Below, in pieces: positions 16,853-25,409 of a stretch of DNA of 62,169 nt (within the stretch, counting starts at the first letter, position 1; each line of letters opens with the position of its first letter). Under the pieces are notes generated by a model that did not search any database, had not been told where the DNA came from, and saw only the letters and a list, made by a program, of their open reading frames with translations. The stretch lies in contig PXRR01000025.1 in NCBI GenBank assembly GCA_003021975.1, positions 1 to 62,169 of the forward strand, in the 5' to 3' direction. Origin of the DNA: Halobacteriales archaeon QS_5_70_17. Lineage in GTDB: Archaea; Halobacteriota; Halobacteria; Halobacteriales; Haloarculaceae. A program made the position numbers and the translations under genes.

Positions 16853-17932
16853 GTGGCTACCGAACGCCGTACGGAGTCGCCCCGAGGGTTCGATCTCTCC
16901 TACGGAGAGGTGACCGGAGCGCTAGGAGATTCGGTTACCGTCCTGCCGATCGTCGTCGCGCTGGGGGCGCTCACCCCCGTCTCGCTGGCTCACGTGCTCG
17001 CCGGCTTCGGCGTCTTCCAGGTCGTCTGGGGGCTGCGCTACCGGCTCCCGGTCTCGGTCGAACCGATGAAGGCGCTCGCCGGACTGGCCATCGGCGGCGC
17101 GCTCACCTACGGGGAACTGGTCGCCGCCGGCCTGCTCGCGGGCGCGACTCTGCTCGCGGTCGGCGCCTCGGGGACGCTCGCGACCGTCGAGCGGTACGTC
17201 GGCCGGTCGGTCGTCCGCGGGATCCAGTTCGCCGTCGCGCTGATCCTCCTGGAGGCCGGGGTCGGTCTCGCGGTCGACGCACCGGCGGTCGGGGCCGCCG
17301 GACTCGTGCTCGCGACCGCCGTCGCACTGGTCGACAGCCGATCGGCCGCGCTCGCGGTGCTCGGCGTCGGCGTCGCCTGGACGGTCCTCGCGACCGGACT
17401 CCCCCCCGTCCGGCCGCCGACGCCGGCGCTCTTCCCGGCCGGCGGCCCGCGGCTGACTGGCGACGCGCTCGCGGGCACGGCCGGTCAGCTCGCGATGACG
17501 GTCGGCAACGCCGCCGTCGCCACCTCGCTGCTGTTCTCGGATCTCTTCGACGCCGAGGTCGCCAGCGACGACCTCGCGACCAGCATGGGGGCGATGTCGC
17601 TCGTCGCCGTCCCGCTGGGCGCGCTGCCCATGTGTCACGGGTCGGGCGGACTGGCGGGCAAACACGCCTTCGGCGCCCGGACCGGCGCCGCGAACCTCGT
17701 GATCGGCGCCCTCTACCTGCTCGCGGCCCCGGTCGCCGGGCTCTGGCTCGGCTTCCCGATGGCACTGCTGGGCGCGCTGCTGGTCGTCGTCGCCGCACAG
17801 CTCGGCCAGGTCGCCCTCGCCGCCCGCTCGCCGCTGGCGGTCGGGATCGGCGTCCTCGGCCTCCTGACGAACGTCGGCCTCGCGTTCGCCGTCGGCGTCG
17901 TCGCCTACCACGCCTCCGAGCGGTGGCGCTGA
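16853..17932 (+). CDS. MOT1-type putative molybdate/sulfate transporter
   Basis: The 359-residue integral membrane protein has about ten hydrophobic segments and resembles the MOT1/SulP-related molybdate and sulfate transporters. The two family signatures are visible: GALGDSVTVLPIVVAL near the N-terminus with VEPMKALAGLAIGGAL, and PMCHGSGGLAGKHAFGAR in the second half. The start is the GTG at 16853, which gives a short cytoplasmic leader before the first signature; upstream in-frame sequence is serine/arginine-rich non-coding. Its divergent partner is a TOBE-domain regulator, supporting molybdate or tungstate as substrate. Confidence 0.85.
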   Translation: MATERRTESPRGFDLSYGEVTGALGDSVTVLPIVVALGALTPVSLAHVLAGFGVFQVVWGLRYRLPVSVEPMKALAGLAIGGALTYGELVAAGLLAGATLLAVGASGTLATVERYVGRSVVRGIQFAVALILLEAGVGLAVDAPAVGAAGLVLATAVALVDSRSAALAVLGVGVAWTVLATGLPPVRPPTPALFPAGGPRLTGDALAGTAGQLAMTVGNAAVATSLLFSDLFDAEVASDDLATSMGAMSLVAVPLGALPMCHGSGGLAGKHAFGARTGAANLVIGALYLLAAPVAGLWLGFPMALLGALLVVVAAQLGQVALAARSPLAVGIGVLGLLTNVGLAFAVGVVAYHASERWR

Positions 17933-18033
17933 CGGCCCGCGTGGCGGGTGCGCAGCGGCGACTCGGTGCCCGGCTTCGGTCCGCGAGCGGTTCGACCGGT
18001 GGCTCTTTGCCCCGCCGCGGCCGACCCGTCGGC

Positions 18034-18135
18034 ATGGACACCTGGGACCGGCTGTTCGAGCGCGCCGCCGACTGCGACGCGAGCGTCGCGGACGTGCGGC
18101 GGGAACTCGCGGCTCGACGCGATGACGGAGCGTGA
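18034..18135 (+). CDS. Small acidic helical protein upstream of the broken PIN gene
   Basis: This 33-residue ORF starts at ATG 18034 with DTWDRLFERAADCDAS and ends RRELAARRDDGA. Its amphipathic helical pattern and acidic character look real, and its 3' end overlaps the start of the following gene by 14 bases, as in toxin-antitoxin pairs. It may be a small partner of the PIN protein, which is inference. I cannot name a family. A truncated remnant is also possible. Confidence 0.45.
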   Translation: MDTWDRLFERAADCDASVADVRRELAARRDDGA

Positions 18136-18623
18136 GGGCGCGGGCGGCGACGGCGACGACCGGGGCGAGGGCGAGTTCGACGCCGACCGGATCGCCCGGA
18201 TCGTCGCCGACGCCGACGTGCTCGTCGCCGACCTGCTGGCACTCCTGGATCGAACTGGTCGCCAGCGACCCGTTGCTCGACGACGCCGAGGCCGTGATCG
18301 CCGCGCTGGCCGATCCGGAGCTGGCCGAGGGCTGGCGCGCCCGGATCGAGGAGCTCCGCGCGCCCGTCGATCAGCCGGCGGGCGACCACCCCGCGCTCGC
18401 CTCCGCGTACCGCGGAGACGCGGCCCACGTCCTCTCGTTCGACGAGCGACTCGGGAGCGCGAAGGCCGGCGCGACGCTGCGCGAGCGCGCCGAGACGAGC
18501 GTGAAGTCCCCCGACGCCTTCGTCCGCCTGTTCGATCCCGCGGACGCCTACGAACTGGTCGGCGACGGGCAGTACCCCGGACCGGACCGAGACCGGGACC
18601 GGGAGCAACCGGACGAGGTCTGA
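18122..18623 (+). pseudogene. PIN-like (DUF7384-type) gene with internal deletion and frameshift
   Basis: From the ATG at 18122 the first frame encodes FDADRIARIVADADVLVADLL, the expected N-terminal strand with the first PIN acidic residue. At about 18240-18250 this frame fails and the next one continues HSWIELVASDPLLDDAEAV, then GDHPALASAYRGDAAHVLSF with the later PIN acidic residue, ending at 18623. From memory of this haloarchaeal family (I believe DUF7384), about 13-17 residues normally lie between ADLL and HSW. So a deletion of roughly 40-50 bases that is not a multiple of three removed part of the active-site loop. The protein is probably not made intact. Confidence 0.7.
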
Positions 18624-18770
18624 CGGGACGCGATCGGAGAGACCGTCGGGACGGCTTCCGGGGGTGTCGGAACCGATCGATCCCGTTCGCGGTCGACCCC
18701 CGCCGGTCGCTCGCGTCCGATCGCTCTCGATACCGCGGTCGCGACCGATCCGCTCCCCGGTTCGCCCTCG

Positions 18771-19439
18771 CTATCGCTCGGCGAACCACTCCGCGAACTT
18801 CTCGAGCGCCCGCCCGCGGTGGGAGACGGCGGTTTTCTCCGCCGGCGAGAGCTCCGCGAACGTGGTCCCGTCGTGTTCGAAGATGGGGTCGTAGCCGAAC
18901 CCGCCCTCGCCCCGGGGCGGGACGATCCGGCCGGGGACGACCCCCTCGAAGAGCTTTACCGGAACGTCCCGCGGCCGGCCGGCGTCGACGGTGTCGTCGG
19001 TGCTCGCGGCGGCCCGCTCGTCGGCCCCGAGGTCCTGTCCGCGCCGCTCGCCCCGGTCGACGGGTTCGGGCGTCGCGGCGAAGTCCTCGCCGTCGCAGTA
19101 GGCGATCACGCACCGAAACGAGGCCCGGGCGGTGGCGTCTCCGTCCGCTTCGGCCGCCGACCGCGCCAGCTCCCCCGCCCTGTCCACGCCGACGGTCTCC
19201 TCGACGTACGAGGAGTAGGGGCCGGGAAACCCGTCGAGCGCGTCGACGAACAGCCCGGCGTCGTCGACGATGACCGGTCCCTCGACGTGACCGTAGGCCT
19301 CGCGGGCGCCTCGGGCGGCGACGGGACCGAGTTCGCCGGCCTGGATCTCCGTGTAGTCGAACTCCACGGCCTCGACGCCGTCGAGGTACGCCCGGGCCTC
19401 GCGGACCTTCCCCTGATTCGTGGTGACGTAACTGAGCAC
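18771..19439 (-). CDS. XTP/dITP pyrophosphatase (RdgB/HAM1 family)
   Basis: The 222-residue enzyme hydrolyses non-canonical purine triphosphates (XTP, dITP, ITP) to monophosphates. The start SYVTTNQGKVREA, the loop GPVIVDDAGLFVDAL with its acidic base and FPGPYSSYVEE, and the later GEGGFGYDPIFEHDG and KTAVSHRGRALEKF are the family motifs. A disordered-looking insertion of about 35 residues (about 123-157, with GERRGQDLGADERAA) sits in the middle and lengthens it beyond the usual 185-200. I chose the GTG at 19439. It follows the DUF5808 and Kae1-Bud32 genes on the same strand, its common haloarchaeal location. Confidence 0.92.
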   Translation of the reverse strand: MLSYVTTNQGKVREARAYLDGVEAVEFDYTEIQAGELGPVAARGAREAYGHVEGPVIVDDAGLFVDALDGFPGPYSSYVEETVGVDRAGELARSAAEADGDATARASFRCVIAYCDGEDFAATPEPVDRGERRGQDLGADERAAASTDDTVDAGRPRDVPVKLFEGVVPGRIVPPRGEGGFGYDPIFEHDGTTFAELSPAEKTAVSHRGRALEKFAEWFAER

Positions 19440-19495
19440 GGGAGCAGTTCGCTCGGGGAGAGAAAAGGCGCGTCGGTCGCGACCGGTGGCGCCGA

Positions 19496-19762
19496 TCAGT
19501 CGACGATGACTTCCACGGGATCGTCCTCTTCGATGGAGGTCTCCTCGCCGCGGCGCTCCTGGTAGAGCAGCGCGCCCGCGACGATCAGCACGATCCAGGA
19601 CCGCCAGTTGGCGAGATTGAGCGTGTAGCCGATGCCGAAGGGCTTCTCGACGAGCATCCCGTCGCCGGGCTGCCAGTACGAGGCAAGCATCCGCCCGAGG
19701 CTCGGTCGCTCGAAGTTGTACGGGACGCCGAATATCTCGCCGGACTGTGGTTTGTCTGCCAT
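19496..19762 (-). CDS. DUF5808 family small membrane protein
   Basis: The 88-residue protein has an N-terminal soluble segment with FGVPYNFERPSLGRM and SYWQPGD, then KPFGIGYTLNLANW leading into one membrane segment (about residues 54-67, SWIVLIVAGALLY) and a short acidic tail. The pattern of a proline/aromatic-rich motif followed by 'phe-gly-x-gly' is what I know as DUF5808. Function is unknown. It lies between Kae1-Bud32 and the XTP pyrophosphatase on the same strand. Confidence 0.8.
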   Translation of the reverse strand: MADKPQSGEIFGVPYNFERPSLGRMLASYWQPGDGMLVEKPFGIGYTLNLANWRSWIVLIVAGALLYQERRGEETSIEEDDPVEVIVD

Positions 19763-19904
19763 GTGGAGGCGATACGGAGGGGTTCGTTAAGTCGTTTGTC
19801 ACCGGCGAACGACCTCGCCGACCGAGGTGACGTCCGGGCATCGGGGCGACCTCTCGACGGACGGCGGCATCGCCGCTCCCGACGTCGACGGCGCGTCGGA
19901 GTGA

Positions 19905-21569
19905 CTACTGATACCGGCCGCGTCCCTCGATCTCCTGCAGGTGGGCGACGACCGCCCCGTCGCCCGCGTTGCGGTAGGCGGCCTCGACGGCGTCGAGCAG
20001 CGGCTCGGGATCGCTCGCGGTCCCGGACAGGGACTGCTCGAAGACGTGGAGGTCCATCGCGTAGTCCTCGACGTCCTCGGAGTGATAGCCCAGGCCGAAG
20101 TCGATGAGCCACAGCGACGGTCCCTGCCGGCTCCCGTCCCCCGGACCGGTCTCGCCGTCGTCCCCCGGCCCGTCCGCTCCCGTCCGGACCCGCACGTTCC
20201 GCGTCGTGGGGTCGCCGTGGACGATGCCGGCGCCGTGGAGCGTCGCGAGGCATCGCCCGACGGCGGCGACCCGGGCCGCCGAGAGCGCCCCGGGAACGCC
20301 GAGGTCCGTCTCGCCGACCCGCTGCATCGTCAGCGTCGCCCGGCGGTCGTCGACGTCCCGGAGCACGGGCGTCGGGACGCCCAGCCGTCGCGCGTCGTGG
20401 AGCAGTCGCGCCTCGCTGCGAGTGCGCTCGCGGCGCAACCGGTCGTCGAGCGCCGGGTGGCGGTAGTCCTTGGGTGCGCGGTGCTTGCGGGCGTACTCGC
20501 CGAGGTCGACGGTCGCCTCGGCGCCCCTGTGGGTCTGTGACTGGGTGTTTCGCTCCCCGGACGCGGCGACCGCGACGTCCTCCCCGTCGCGCCAGGTCAC
20601 TGCCGCCTCGTCGGGCCGGAAGTCCGGCCGCACGCGCGAGTCCCCGATCGGGACCGTGTCGCCGGCGGCGCACATCTTCGCGCCGAGGACGGCGATCATT
20701 CCGGCGTTGTCCCGCAGGAAGCGCGGCTCGGGAGCGTGGAACCGCGCGCCCCGCTGGTCACACATCTCCCGGAGCATCGACTGCAGGCGGTCGTTCTGTC
20801 CCACCCCGCCCCCGAGGACGAGTTCGTCGTTGCCCGTCAGCGACAGCGCCCGCTCGGAGACCTCGGTGAGCATCCCGAAGACGTGTTCCTGCAGCGAGAA
20901 GCAGACGTCCTCGACGGGGATGCCCTCGTCGTAGGCCTGCTTCGCGGCCGACATGATCCCCGAGAACGAGAAGTCCATCCCCTTGACGACGTAGGGCAAC
21001 TCGACGTACTGGCCCTCGGTCGCGCGCTCCTCGACCTTCGGGCCGCCGGGGTGGCTCCAGCCGACGTGGCGGGTGAACTTGTCGATGGCGTTGCCGACGC
21101 CGGTGTCCATCGTCTCCCCGAGGATCCGGTAGCGCCCGTTGTGATAGCCCAGCAGGTGGGCGTTGGCCCCGGAGGCGTTCAGGCAGACCGGCGACGCGAA
21201 CCCCGAGGTGTGGCGGCCGATCTCGAGGTGCGCGAGCATGTGGTTGACGCCGACCAGCGGGACGTCGAGCGTCCCGGCGGTCGCGCGCGCGGCCGTGCCG
21301 ACGATCCGGAGACACGGGCCCAGTCCCGGCCCCCGGGAGAAGGCGACGGCGTCGACGCCCTCTCCCTCACTCCCCGCCCGGGCGTGCTCGCGGGCCTCCC
21401 GGACGACCGACGGGATCGCCTCGCGCATGTGCTCGGCGGCCTCGCGCGGGTGGATCCCGCCGCTGTCGGGGAGGTAGGCGTCGGTGAAAACGGCCGTCGC
21501 GTCGGTCTCGGTTTCGTGGACGGCCGCGCTCGCGGCCCACGCGGTGCCTTCGATACCGAGAACGCGCAC
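19905..21569 (-). CDS. kae1-bud32: Bifunctional Kae1-Bud32, tRNA t6A biosynthesis and kinase
   Basis: The 554-residue fusion combines two KEOPS subunits. Residues about 1-325 are Kae1 (TsaD/OSGEP), which transfers the threonylcarbamoyl group to A37 of ANN-decoding tRNAs; the metal-binding HMLAHLEIGRH and the motifs SRGPGLGPCLRI and GGGVGQNDRL are present. Residues about 350-554 are Bud32, a small atypical kinase with HGDPTTRNVRV and the metal site IDFGLGYHSEDVEDYAMD. The start is GTG at 21569. It follows rps27ae with three bases between and ends the translation superoperon. The fusion is known from many euryarchaea. Confidence 0.96.
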   Translation of the reverse strand: MRVLGIEGTAWAASAAVHETETDATAVFTDAYLPDSGGIHPREAAEHMREAIPSVVREAREHARAGSEGEGVDAVAFSRGPGLGPCLRIVGTAARATAGTLDVPLVGVNHMLAHLEIGRHTSGFASPVCLNASGANAHLLGYHNGRYRILGETMDTGVGNAIDKFTRHVGWSHPGGPKVEERATEGQYVELPYVVKGMDFSFSGIMSAAKQAYDEGIPVEDVCFSLQEHVFGMLTEVSERALSLTGNDELVLGGGVGQNDRLQSMLREMCDQRGARFHAPEPRFLRDNAGMIAVLGAKMCAAGDTVPIGDSRVRPDFRPDEAAVTWRDGEDVAVAASGERNTQSQTHRGAEATVDLGEYARKHRAPKDYRHPALDDRLRRERTRSEARLLHDARRLGVPTPVLRDVDDRRATLTMQRVGETDLGVPGALSAARVAAVGRCLATLHGAGIVHGDPTTRNVRVRTGADGPGDDGETGPGDGSRQGPSLWLIDFGLGYHSEDVEDYAMDLHVFEQSLSGTASDPEPLLDAVEAAYRNAGDGAVVAHLQEIEGRGRYQ

Positions 21570-21572
21570 GCC

Positions 21573-21707
21573 TTACGTCCACTCGGTGTAGCTGCACTTC
21601 CCGCAGTGCAGCCGGTCGCCGTGGTCCGCGAGGAAGGTGTCGCCACACCGGGGGCACTGCTGTTTGTCGGTCGTGCCGTCGTCCTCGTAGTACTCGTGGC
21701 GGGCCAT
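21573..21707 (-). CDS. rps27ae: 30S ribosomal protein S27Ae
   Basis: This 44-residue protein begins [10 protein letters not shown] and has the C4 zinc ribbon [18 protein letters not shown] plus GKCSY, exactly as in archaeal S27Ae. It is too short for many gene finders. Its ATG directly abuts the stop codon of rps24e, and its stop lies three bases before the Kae1-Bud32 start, so the three genes form one transcript. Confidence 0.96.
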   Translation of the reverse strand: MARHEYYEDDGTTDKQQCPRCGDTFLADHGDRLHCGKCSYTEWT

Positions 21708-22031
21708 CTACGCCTCCTCGGCCTCCGCGTCGGCGCCCTCCTCGGCCTCGTCGGCGCCGATCTTGTTGCGCTCGAGCATGTACTCCTGCTCGACCTCCTG
21801 GGCACGGTCGGCCGTGTCGTAGACCTTGGCGTAGCCGACGGTCTTTCGCATCCCGTATTTCGTGTCCAGCCGGTGGATGACGACCTCGTCGGCGTCCTTG
21901 TTGAGCGTCGCGGCCAGCGAGTCGCGCACGGAGAGCCGCGAGGGCGTCGCGTCCTCGTGGACGACCTCGAACCGCACGTCGGTGCGGTGCAACATCGGAT
22001 TGTCGTCCTCCTCGAGTATCTGGATTTCCAT
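21708..22031 (-). CDS. rps24e: 30S ribosomal protein S24e
   Basis: The 107-residue protein begins MEIQILEEDDNPMLHR and has DTKYGMRKTVGYAKVYD, the S24e core, ending in an acidic Ala/Glu/Asp tail. I chose the ATG at 22031, the start used by the family; the frame continues upstream with hydrophobic residues that do not belong. It is the first gene after a 436-base spacer and probably has its own promoter there, such as the minus-strand stretch rich in A/T just before the ATG. Confidence 0.96.
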   Translation of the reverse strand: MEIQILEEDDNPMLHRTDVRFEVVHEDATPSRLSVRDSLAATLNKDADEVVIHRLDTKYGMRKTVGYAKVYDTADRAQEVEQEYMLERNKIGADEAEEGADAEAEEA

Positions 22032-22101
22032 GGTTACGTTGGCCGTAAATGCTCCTGTCGCGGCTAAAAGGATTTCGAACCCGACGGTCGGTCCGTCCAT
22101 C

Positions 22102-22467
22102 TCGGGCGAGCGCTACCGCTGCGACGGCTCCGGTCGATCCACCTTCCGGCGGTTTCGACGCCGGGGACGTCGCCCTCGACGCCGACGGTAGCCGGGCGAC
22201 GAGCGACCGCGAGACGATCGAGCGCCGGGCCGAGAAGCGCGACGGCGACCCGGTCCGGACCGGGGCCCTGAGGACGCCGGCGACGCCGAGCGGGGCGTCT
22301 CCCGGACCGCGTTCGGGGACCACAGCGGGTTCGAGCCGATCTCGCGGGACGAGCGGCCCGACACCTTCGAGAGCAGGATCTGGCGCTAGTCGACCGGGAG
22401 GAGACGGCGGGAGGCGATTTCGACGATCTCCGCGGTCCCGTCGACCGGGAGAACGTCCGAGACGCGC
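22102..22467 (+). pseudogene. Decayed protein-coding remnant in three frames
   Basis: The spacer between dephospho-CoA kinase and S24e is occupied by plus-strand sequence with haloarchaeal coding character that changes frame repeatedly: SGERYRCDGSGRSTFRR (22102 onward), then FDAGDVALDADGSRATSDRE and IERRAEKRDGDPVRTG (about 22154-22262), then GVSRTAFGDHSGFEPISRDE to ESRIWR with a TAG at 22389, and EQDLALVDREETAGGDFDD in a third frame (from 22371). Each piece is acidic and low in the arginine runs that mark shadow frames here. No start codon is present. I do not recognise the family. It could be chance, but three consecutive such stretches make a decayed gene more likely. Confidence 0.45.
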
Positions 22468-23007
22468 TCACTCTCGCTCGCGGGCGATCCCGAGGGCCCG
22501 TCGCGCGCCCCGGGGATCGCCCTCCATCCGCTCTATGAACTCGAGCATCGCGGCCCGCGTCTCGCTGTCGACGGCCGCGAGCACCATCCCCTCGCCGGGC
22601 TGTCCGTAGACGACGCTCGCTCCCGAGGGGGCGGCCGCAATCGCGGGCACGGCCGCGAGGTCCTCCTCGCCCTCGACGACCAGCAGCGTCGCCGCGTCGT
22701 CGCCGAGCGCGTCGGCCAACTGGGCCAGTAGCTCCTCCGAGAGGGTCGCCGCCGGGTTGCGAACGTGGACGACGCGGTCGAAGGCGTCCCGGTCGACCCG
22801 GCGGTCGTCGGCCAGCGCCTCGCGCTCGGTCTTCCCGTCGACCAGCGCGACGTCGGGAGTCGTCTCCGTCAGCAGGTGGGCGGTGACGACGTCGCCGACG
22901 GCGATCAGCGGCCGACCGGCCTCCGCGAGCAGGGCCGCCGGGTCCGTGTAGACGGGGCCGACGGGGTCTTTCAGCTCGGCGCGCAGGGCGTCGGGGAGTT
23001 CGAGCAC
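22468..23007 (-). CDS. GTP-dependent dephospho-CoA kinase
   Basis: The 179-residue protein belongs to the archaeal DUF359 family, shown in Thermococcus to phosphorylate dephospho-CoA with GTP as the last step of CoA synthesis. Typical segments are VGDVVTAHLL, ALVDGKTERE, VRNPAATLSEEL, LLVVEGEEDLAAVPAI and VVYGQPGEGMV. The start is a GTG at 23007 that abuts the spt4 stop, so it is cotranscribed with the rpo7-spt4 genes. Confidence 0.93.
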   Translation of the reverse strand: MLELPDALRAELKDPVGPVYTDPAALLAEAGRPLIAVGDVVTAHLLTETTPDVALVDGKTEREALADDRRVDRDAFDRVVHVRNPAATLSEELLAQLADALGDDAATLLVVEGEEDLAAVPAIAAAPSGASVVYGQPGEGMVLAAVDSETRAAMLEFIERMEGDPRGARRALGIARERE

Positions 23008-23205
23008 TTACCTGACCTTCAGGGCGTAGGCGCCGGGTTCGGTGACGCCCATCTCCTCGGCGATCTCCGACTCCTCGGGGTGAGCGATGACGACGTACCC
23101 CGCCCAGTCTTCGGTCAGGGAGGTGGACCCGCAGACGACACAGGACTGCTCCTCGCTGGCGTCCTGGACGCGGTGGCACTCTCGACAGACGAGTCGCGTC
23201 GCCAT
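23008..23205 (-). CDS. spt4: Transcription elongation factor Spt4 (RpoE'')
   Basis: The 65-residue protein carries a C4 zinc ribbon (LVCRECHRVQ and CVVCGSTSL) followed by EDWAGYVVIAHPEES, the Spt4 signature. It pairs with Spt5 on RNA polymerase. I chose the ATG at 23205; a GTG at 23211 overlapping the rpo7 stop is in frame and would add two residues. Its order after rpo7 and before dephospho-CoA kinase is conserved in archaea. Confidence 0.95.
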   Translation of the reverse strand: MATRLVCRECHRVQDASEEQSCVVCGSTSLTEDWAGYVVIAHPEESEIAEEMGVTEPGAYALKVR

Positions 23206-23207
23206 CG

Positions 23208-23774
23208 TCACTCACCCGCCGTGGCTTCCTGTTCGCGTTGCTCGCGGAGCCAGCCGTGTTTCCCGAGGCCGGGCTGTTTCGCGGTGAGGCCGATCTTCGA
23301 GTCCCGGGGGTTGCGCTCGTCGATGCTCTTGGTGACGATCCGCGCCCGGACGGCGTCGCCGACGCTCAGCGTCTGGTTGGACTCCCGGGAAGCGAGCTGC
23401 TGGTTCTCCTCGTCGAACGCGAGGTACTCGTCGGAGATCTGGGAGACGTGCAGCAGGCCGTCGACGGGGCCGATCCCGACGAACGCCCCGAAGTTCACCA
23501 CCTCGACGACCTCGCCGTCGACGACCTCCTGCATCTGGGGGTCGAAGGTGATCGCGTCGAAGGTGGCGTCGTAGTAGACCCCCGGCTCGCCCGGCAGCAC
23601 CGACCCGTCGCCGATGTCGACGACGTCGACGACCGAGACGACCGACCCGACGTCCTCGTCCATTCGCCCCTCCAGTTTGTCCTGGAGGAGTTCCTTCACC
23701 AGCTGTTCCGACACGTCAGCGAGGAACCGCGGTGGCACCTCGACCGTATCGCGTAGCCTGACCCTCTTGTACAT
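23208..23774 (-). CDS. rpo7: DNA-directed RNA polymerase subunit Rpo7 (RpoE')
   Basis: The 188-residue protein forms the stalk of archaeal RNA polymerase with Rpo4. It starts MYKRVRLRDTVEVPP, has an N-terminal truncated RNP-like domain and a C-terminal S1/OB fold (GEVVEVVNFGAFVGIGPVDG, LLHVSQISDEY). One base separates its start from the stop of the upstream PIN gene, so it belongs to the aIF2-gamma operon. The last residues are variable and Glu/Gln-rich. Confidence 0.96.
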   Translation of the reverse strand: MYKRVRLRDTVEVPPRFLADVSEQLVKELLQDKLEGRMDEDVGSVVSVVDVVDIGDGSVLPGEPGVYYDATFDAITFDPQMQEVVDGEVVEVVNFGAFVGIGPVDGLLHVSQISDEYLAFDEENQQLASRESNQTLSVGDAVRARIVTKSIDERNPRDSKIGLTAKQPGLGKHGWLREQREQEATAGE

Positions 23775-23775
23775 G

Positions 23776-24141
23776 TTATTGAATAGCGAGTTTGTTTCGC
23801 CCCCTTAAACCGATTGCCTTGCTCGGGAGGCGGTCACGCAGGGGGCCGTCGTTCGTGACCACGTACTCGCAGTCGCCGCGCTCGGCGAGTTCGACGAGCG
23901 CGTCGTCGGCGTACGTCGCCTCCGTCTCGACCGTCTCGCAGCGATCCGCGAGGTCTCGGCCGACCGACGCGGCGGTCGCCGCTCGACCGCCCTCCTCCGC
24001 CAGTTCGTCGAGTTCCAGGAGCACCGAGCGCGGGACGACGCAGTCGTACTCGCCGTCGAGCAGCCGGTCGAGCTCCTCGAAGACCCGTACGTCGCACTCG
24101 ACCGGCATCATCAGCGCGCTGGTGTCCATGGCGACTCTCAT
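23776..24141 (-). CDS. PIN-domain nuclease of the Fcf1/Utp24 type
   Basis: The 121-residue protein is a single PIN domain. The acidic active-site positions are visible: MDTSALMM near the N-terminus, [21 protein letters not shown] and [11 protein letters not shown]. Archaeal genes in this exact place, between aIF2-gamma and Rpo7, are related to eukaryotic Fcf1/Utp24, which cleaves pre-rRNA, so a role in rRNA processing is a reasonable inference. The ATG at 24141 overlaps the aIF2-gamma stop (ATGA). Confidence 0.9.
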   Translation of the reverse strand: MRVAMDTSALMMPVECDVRVFEELDRLLDGEYDCVVPRSVLLELDELAEEGGRAATAASVGRDLADRCETVETEATYADDALVELAERGDCEYVVTNDGPLRDRLPSKAIGLRGRNKLAIQ

Positions 24142-25367
24142 TCGCGCAGCGTCCCGATCCCGATGAGCCGCCAGCGCGTCCCGACCCGCCGGTTGATGGC
24201 GATGGCCGCGCCCTCCTCGGCGGCGACGGGCCGCTTGAGCTGTACTTCGGCCTCGTTTTCGCGCGCGCTCGTCACCGAGCCGACCGTCGTGGCCGTCCCG
24301 ACGGTGAGCATCAGGGGCTCGCCCGTCGAGATGGGCTCGATGTCGTCCTCGCTGCCCACGAGGCGGTCGAGCAGTTCGACGTCTATCGTGAAGCCGTTCC
24401 ACGTCGGCGGGAGGCTCCCCGGCGGACCGGCGATCTGGCCGCCCAGCGCGTCGCCTTTGGTCAGCGACGGGTCCAGCCCGGTCCCGACGCCGAGCAGGCC
24501 GCCCGGGCCGACCTCGTCGACGAGGTCGCCGCCGGCCTGCAGCGAGCGGACGGTCGTCGTGATCGGGTGGTACTCCGACTGGCCGCCCTCCTCGATCTCG
24601 CGGCCGGGTCGGAGTTCGATCTCGTCGTCGACGTGGAGTCGGCCCTGTGTGAGGCTCCCGCCGAGCACGCCGCCCATGAGGTCCTCGAAGGTCGTCCCCG
24701 GGCGGTTGATGTCGAAGCTCCGGGCAACCTGCATCCGGGCGTCGGCGTCGGGGTCGCGCTCGGGAGTGGGGATGGCCTCCTCGACGGCCTGCATGAGGAG
24801 GTCCATGTTCACCTCCTGCTGGGCCGAGATCGGCACGACGGGCGCGTCCTCGGCGACGGTCCCCTCGACGAACTCCTCGATCTGTCGGTGGTTCTCGCGG
24901 GCCTGCTCGGCGTCCACGAGGTCGATCTTGTTCTGGGCGATGACGATGTTGTCGATGCCGATGATGTCGAGCGCCATCAGGTGTTCGGCGGTCTGGGCTT
25001 GGGGCACCGGCTCGTTGGCCGCCACGAGTAACACGGCCCCGTCCATCATCGCCGCCCCCGAGAGCATCGTCGCCATCAGCGTCTCGTGGCCCGGCGCGTC
25101 GACGAACGAGACCGTCCGGACGACCTCCGACTCCGACCCGTCCGGGCAGGTCTCCTCGACCGTGTAGCACTTCGGCTCGTCCATCCCAGGGCACCGACGG
25201 AAGGTCGCGTCGGCGTAACCGAGGCGGATCGAGATCCCGCGTTTCATCTCCTCGGAGTGCTGGTCGGTCCACTCGCCGCTGAGTGCCTGGACCAGCGTCG
25301 TCTTCCCGTGATCGACGTGGCCGACGAGTCCGATGTTCACCTCCGGTTGTCGGTGTTTCCCTGTCAT
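24138..25367 (-). CDS. eif2g: Translation initiation factor aIF2, gamma subunit
   Basis: The 409-residue GTPase delivers initiator Met-tRNA to the small ribosomal subunit. It has the G1 loop [10 protein letters not shown] (residues 16-25), a zinc-ribbon-like insert ([16 protein letters not shown]), G3 DAPGHE, G4 AQNKIDL and G5 ISAQQEVN, then EF-Tu-like domains 2 and 3. I chose the ATG at 25367; the longer open frame upstream has no homology. It is the first gene of the translation superoperon. Confidence 0.97.
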   Translation of the reverse strand: MTGKHRQPEVNIGLVGHVDHGKTTLVQALSGEWTDQHSEEMKRGISIRLGYADATFRRCPGMDEPKCYTVEETCPDGSESEVVRTVSFVDAPGHETLMATMLSGAAMMDGAVLLVAANEPVPQAQTAEHLMALDIIGIDNIVIAQNKIDLVDAEQARENHRQIEEFVEGTVAEDAPVVPISAQQEVNMDLLMQAVEEAIPTPERDPDADARMQVARSFDINRPGTTFEDLMGGVLGGSLTQGRLHVDDEIELRPGREIEEGGQSEYHPITTTVRSLQAGGDLVDEVGPGGLLGVGTGLDPSLTKGDALGGQIAGPPGSLPPTWNGFTIDVELLDRLVGSEDDIEPISTGEPLMLTVGTATTVGSVTSARENEAEVQLKRPVAAEEGAAIAINRRVGTRWRLIGIGTLRE

Positions 25368-25403
25368 CTCGAGAGTAATAAGGGGAACTCCGCCCGTGGT
25401 GAA

Positions 25404-25409
25404 TTTAAA
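25404..25409 (-). promoter_or_regulatory. Candidate TATA element of the aIF2-gamma operon
   Basis: The sequence GGTTTAAATTC on the minus strand contains TTTAAA, centred about 40 bases before the ATG at 25367. With the usual 25-base spacing, transcription would begin about 13 bases before the start codon. It is the only AT-rich hexamer of this kind nearby. Function inferred from position. Confidence 0.5.

Noticed and set aside
17103-18608. 501-codon minus-strand ORF
   Set aside because: Antisense to the MOT1 transporter and to the PIN gene; Arg/Pro-rich and without motifs.
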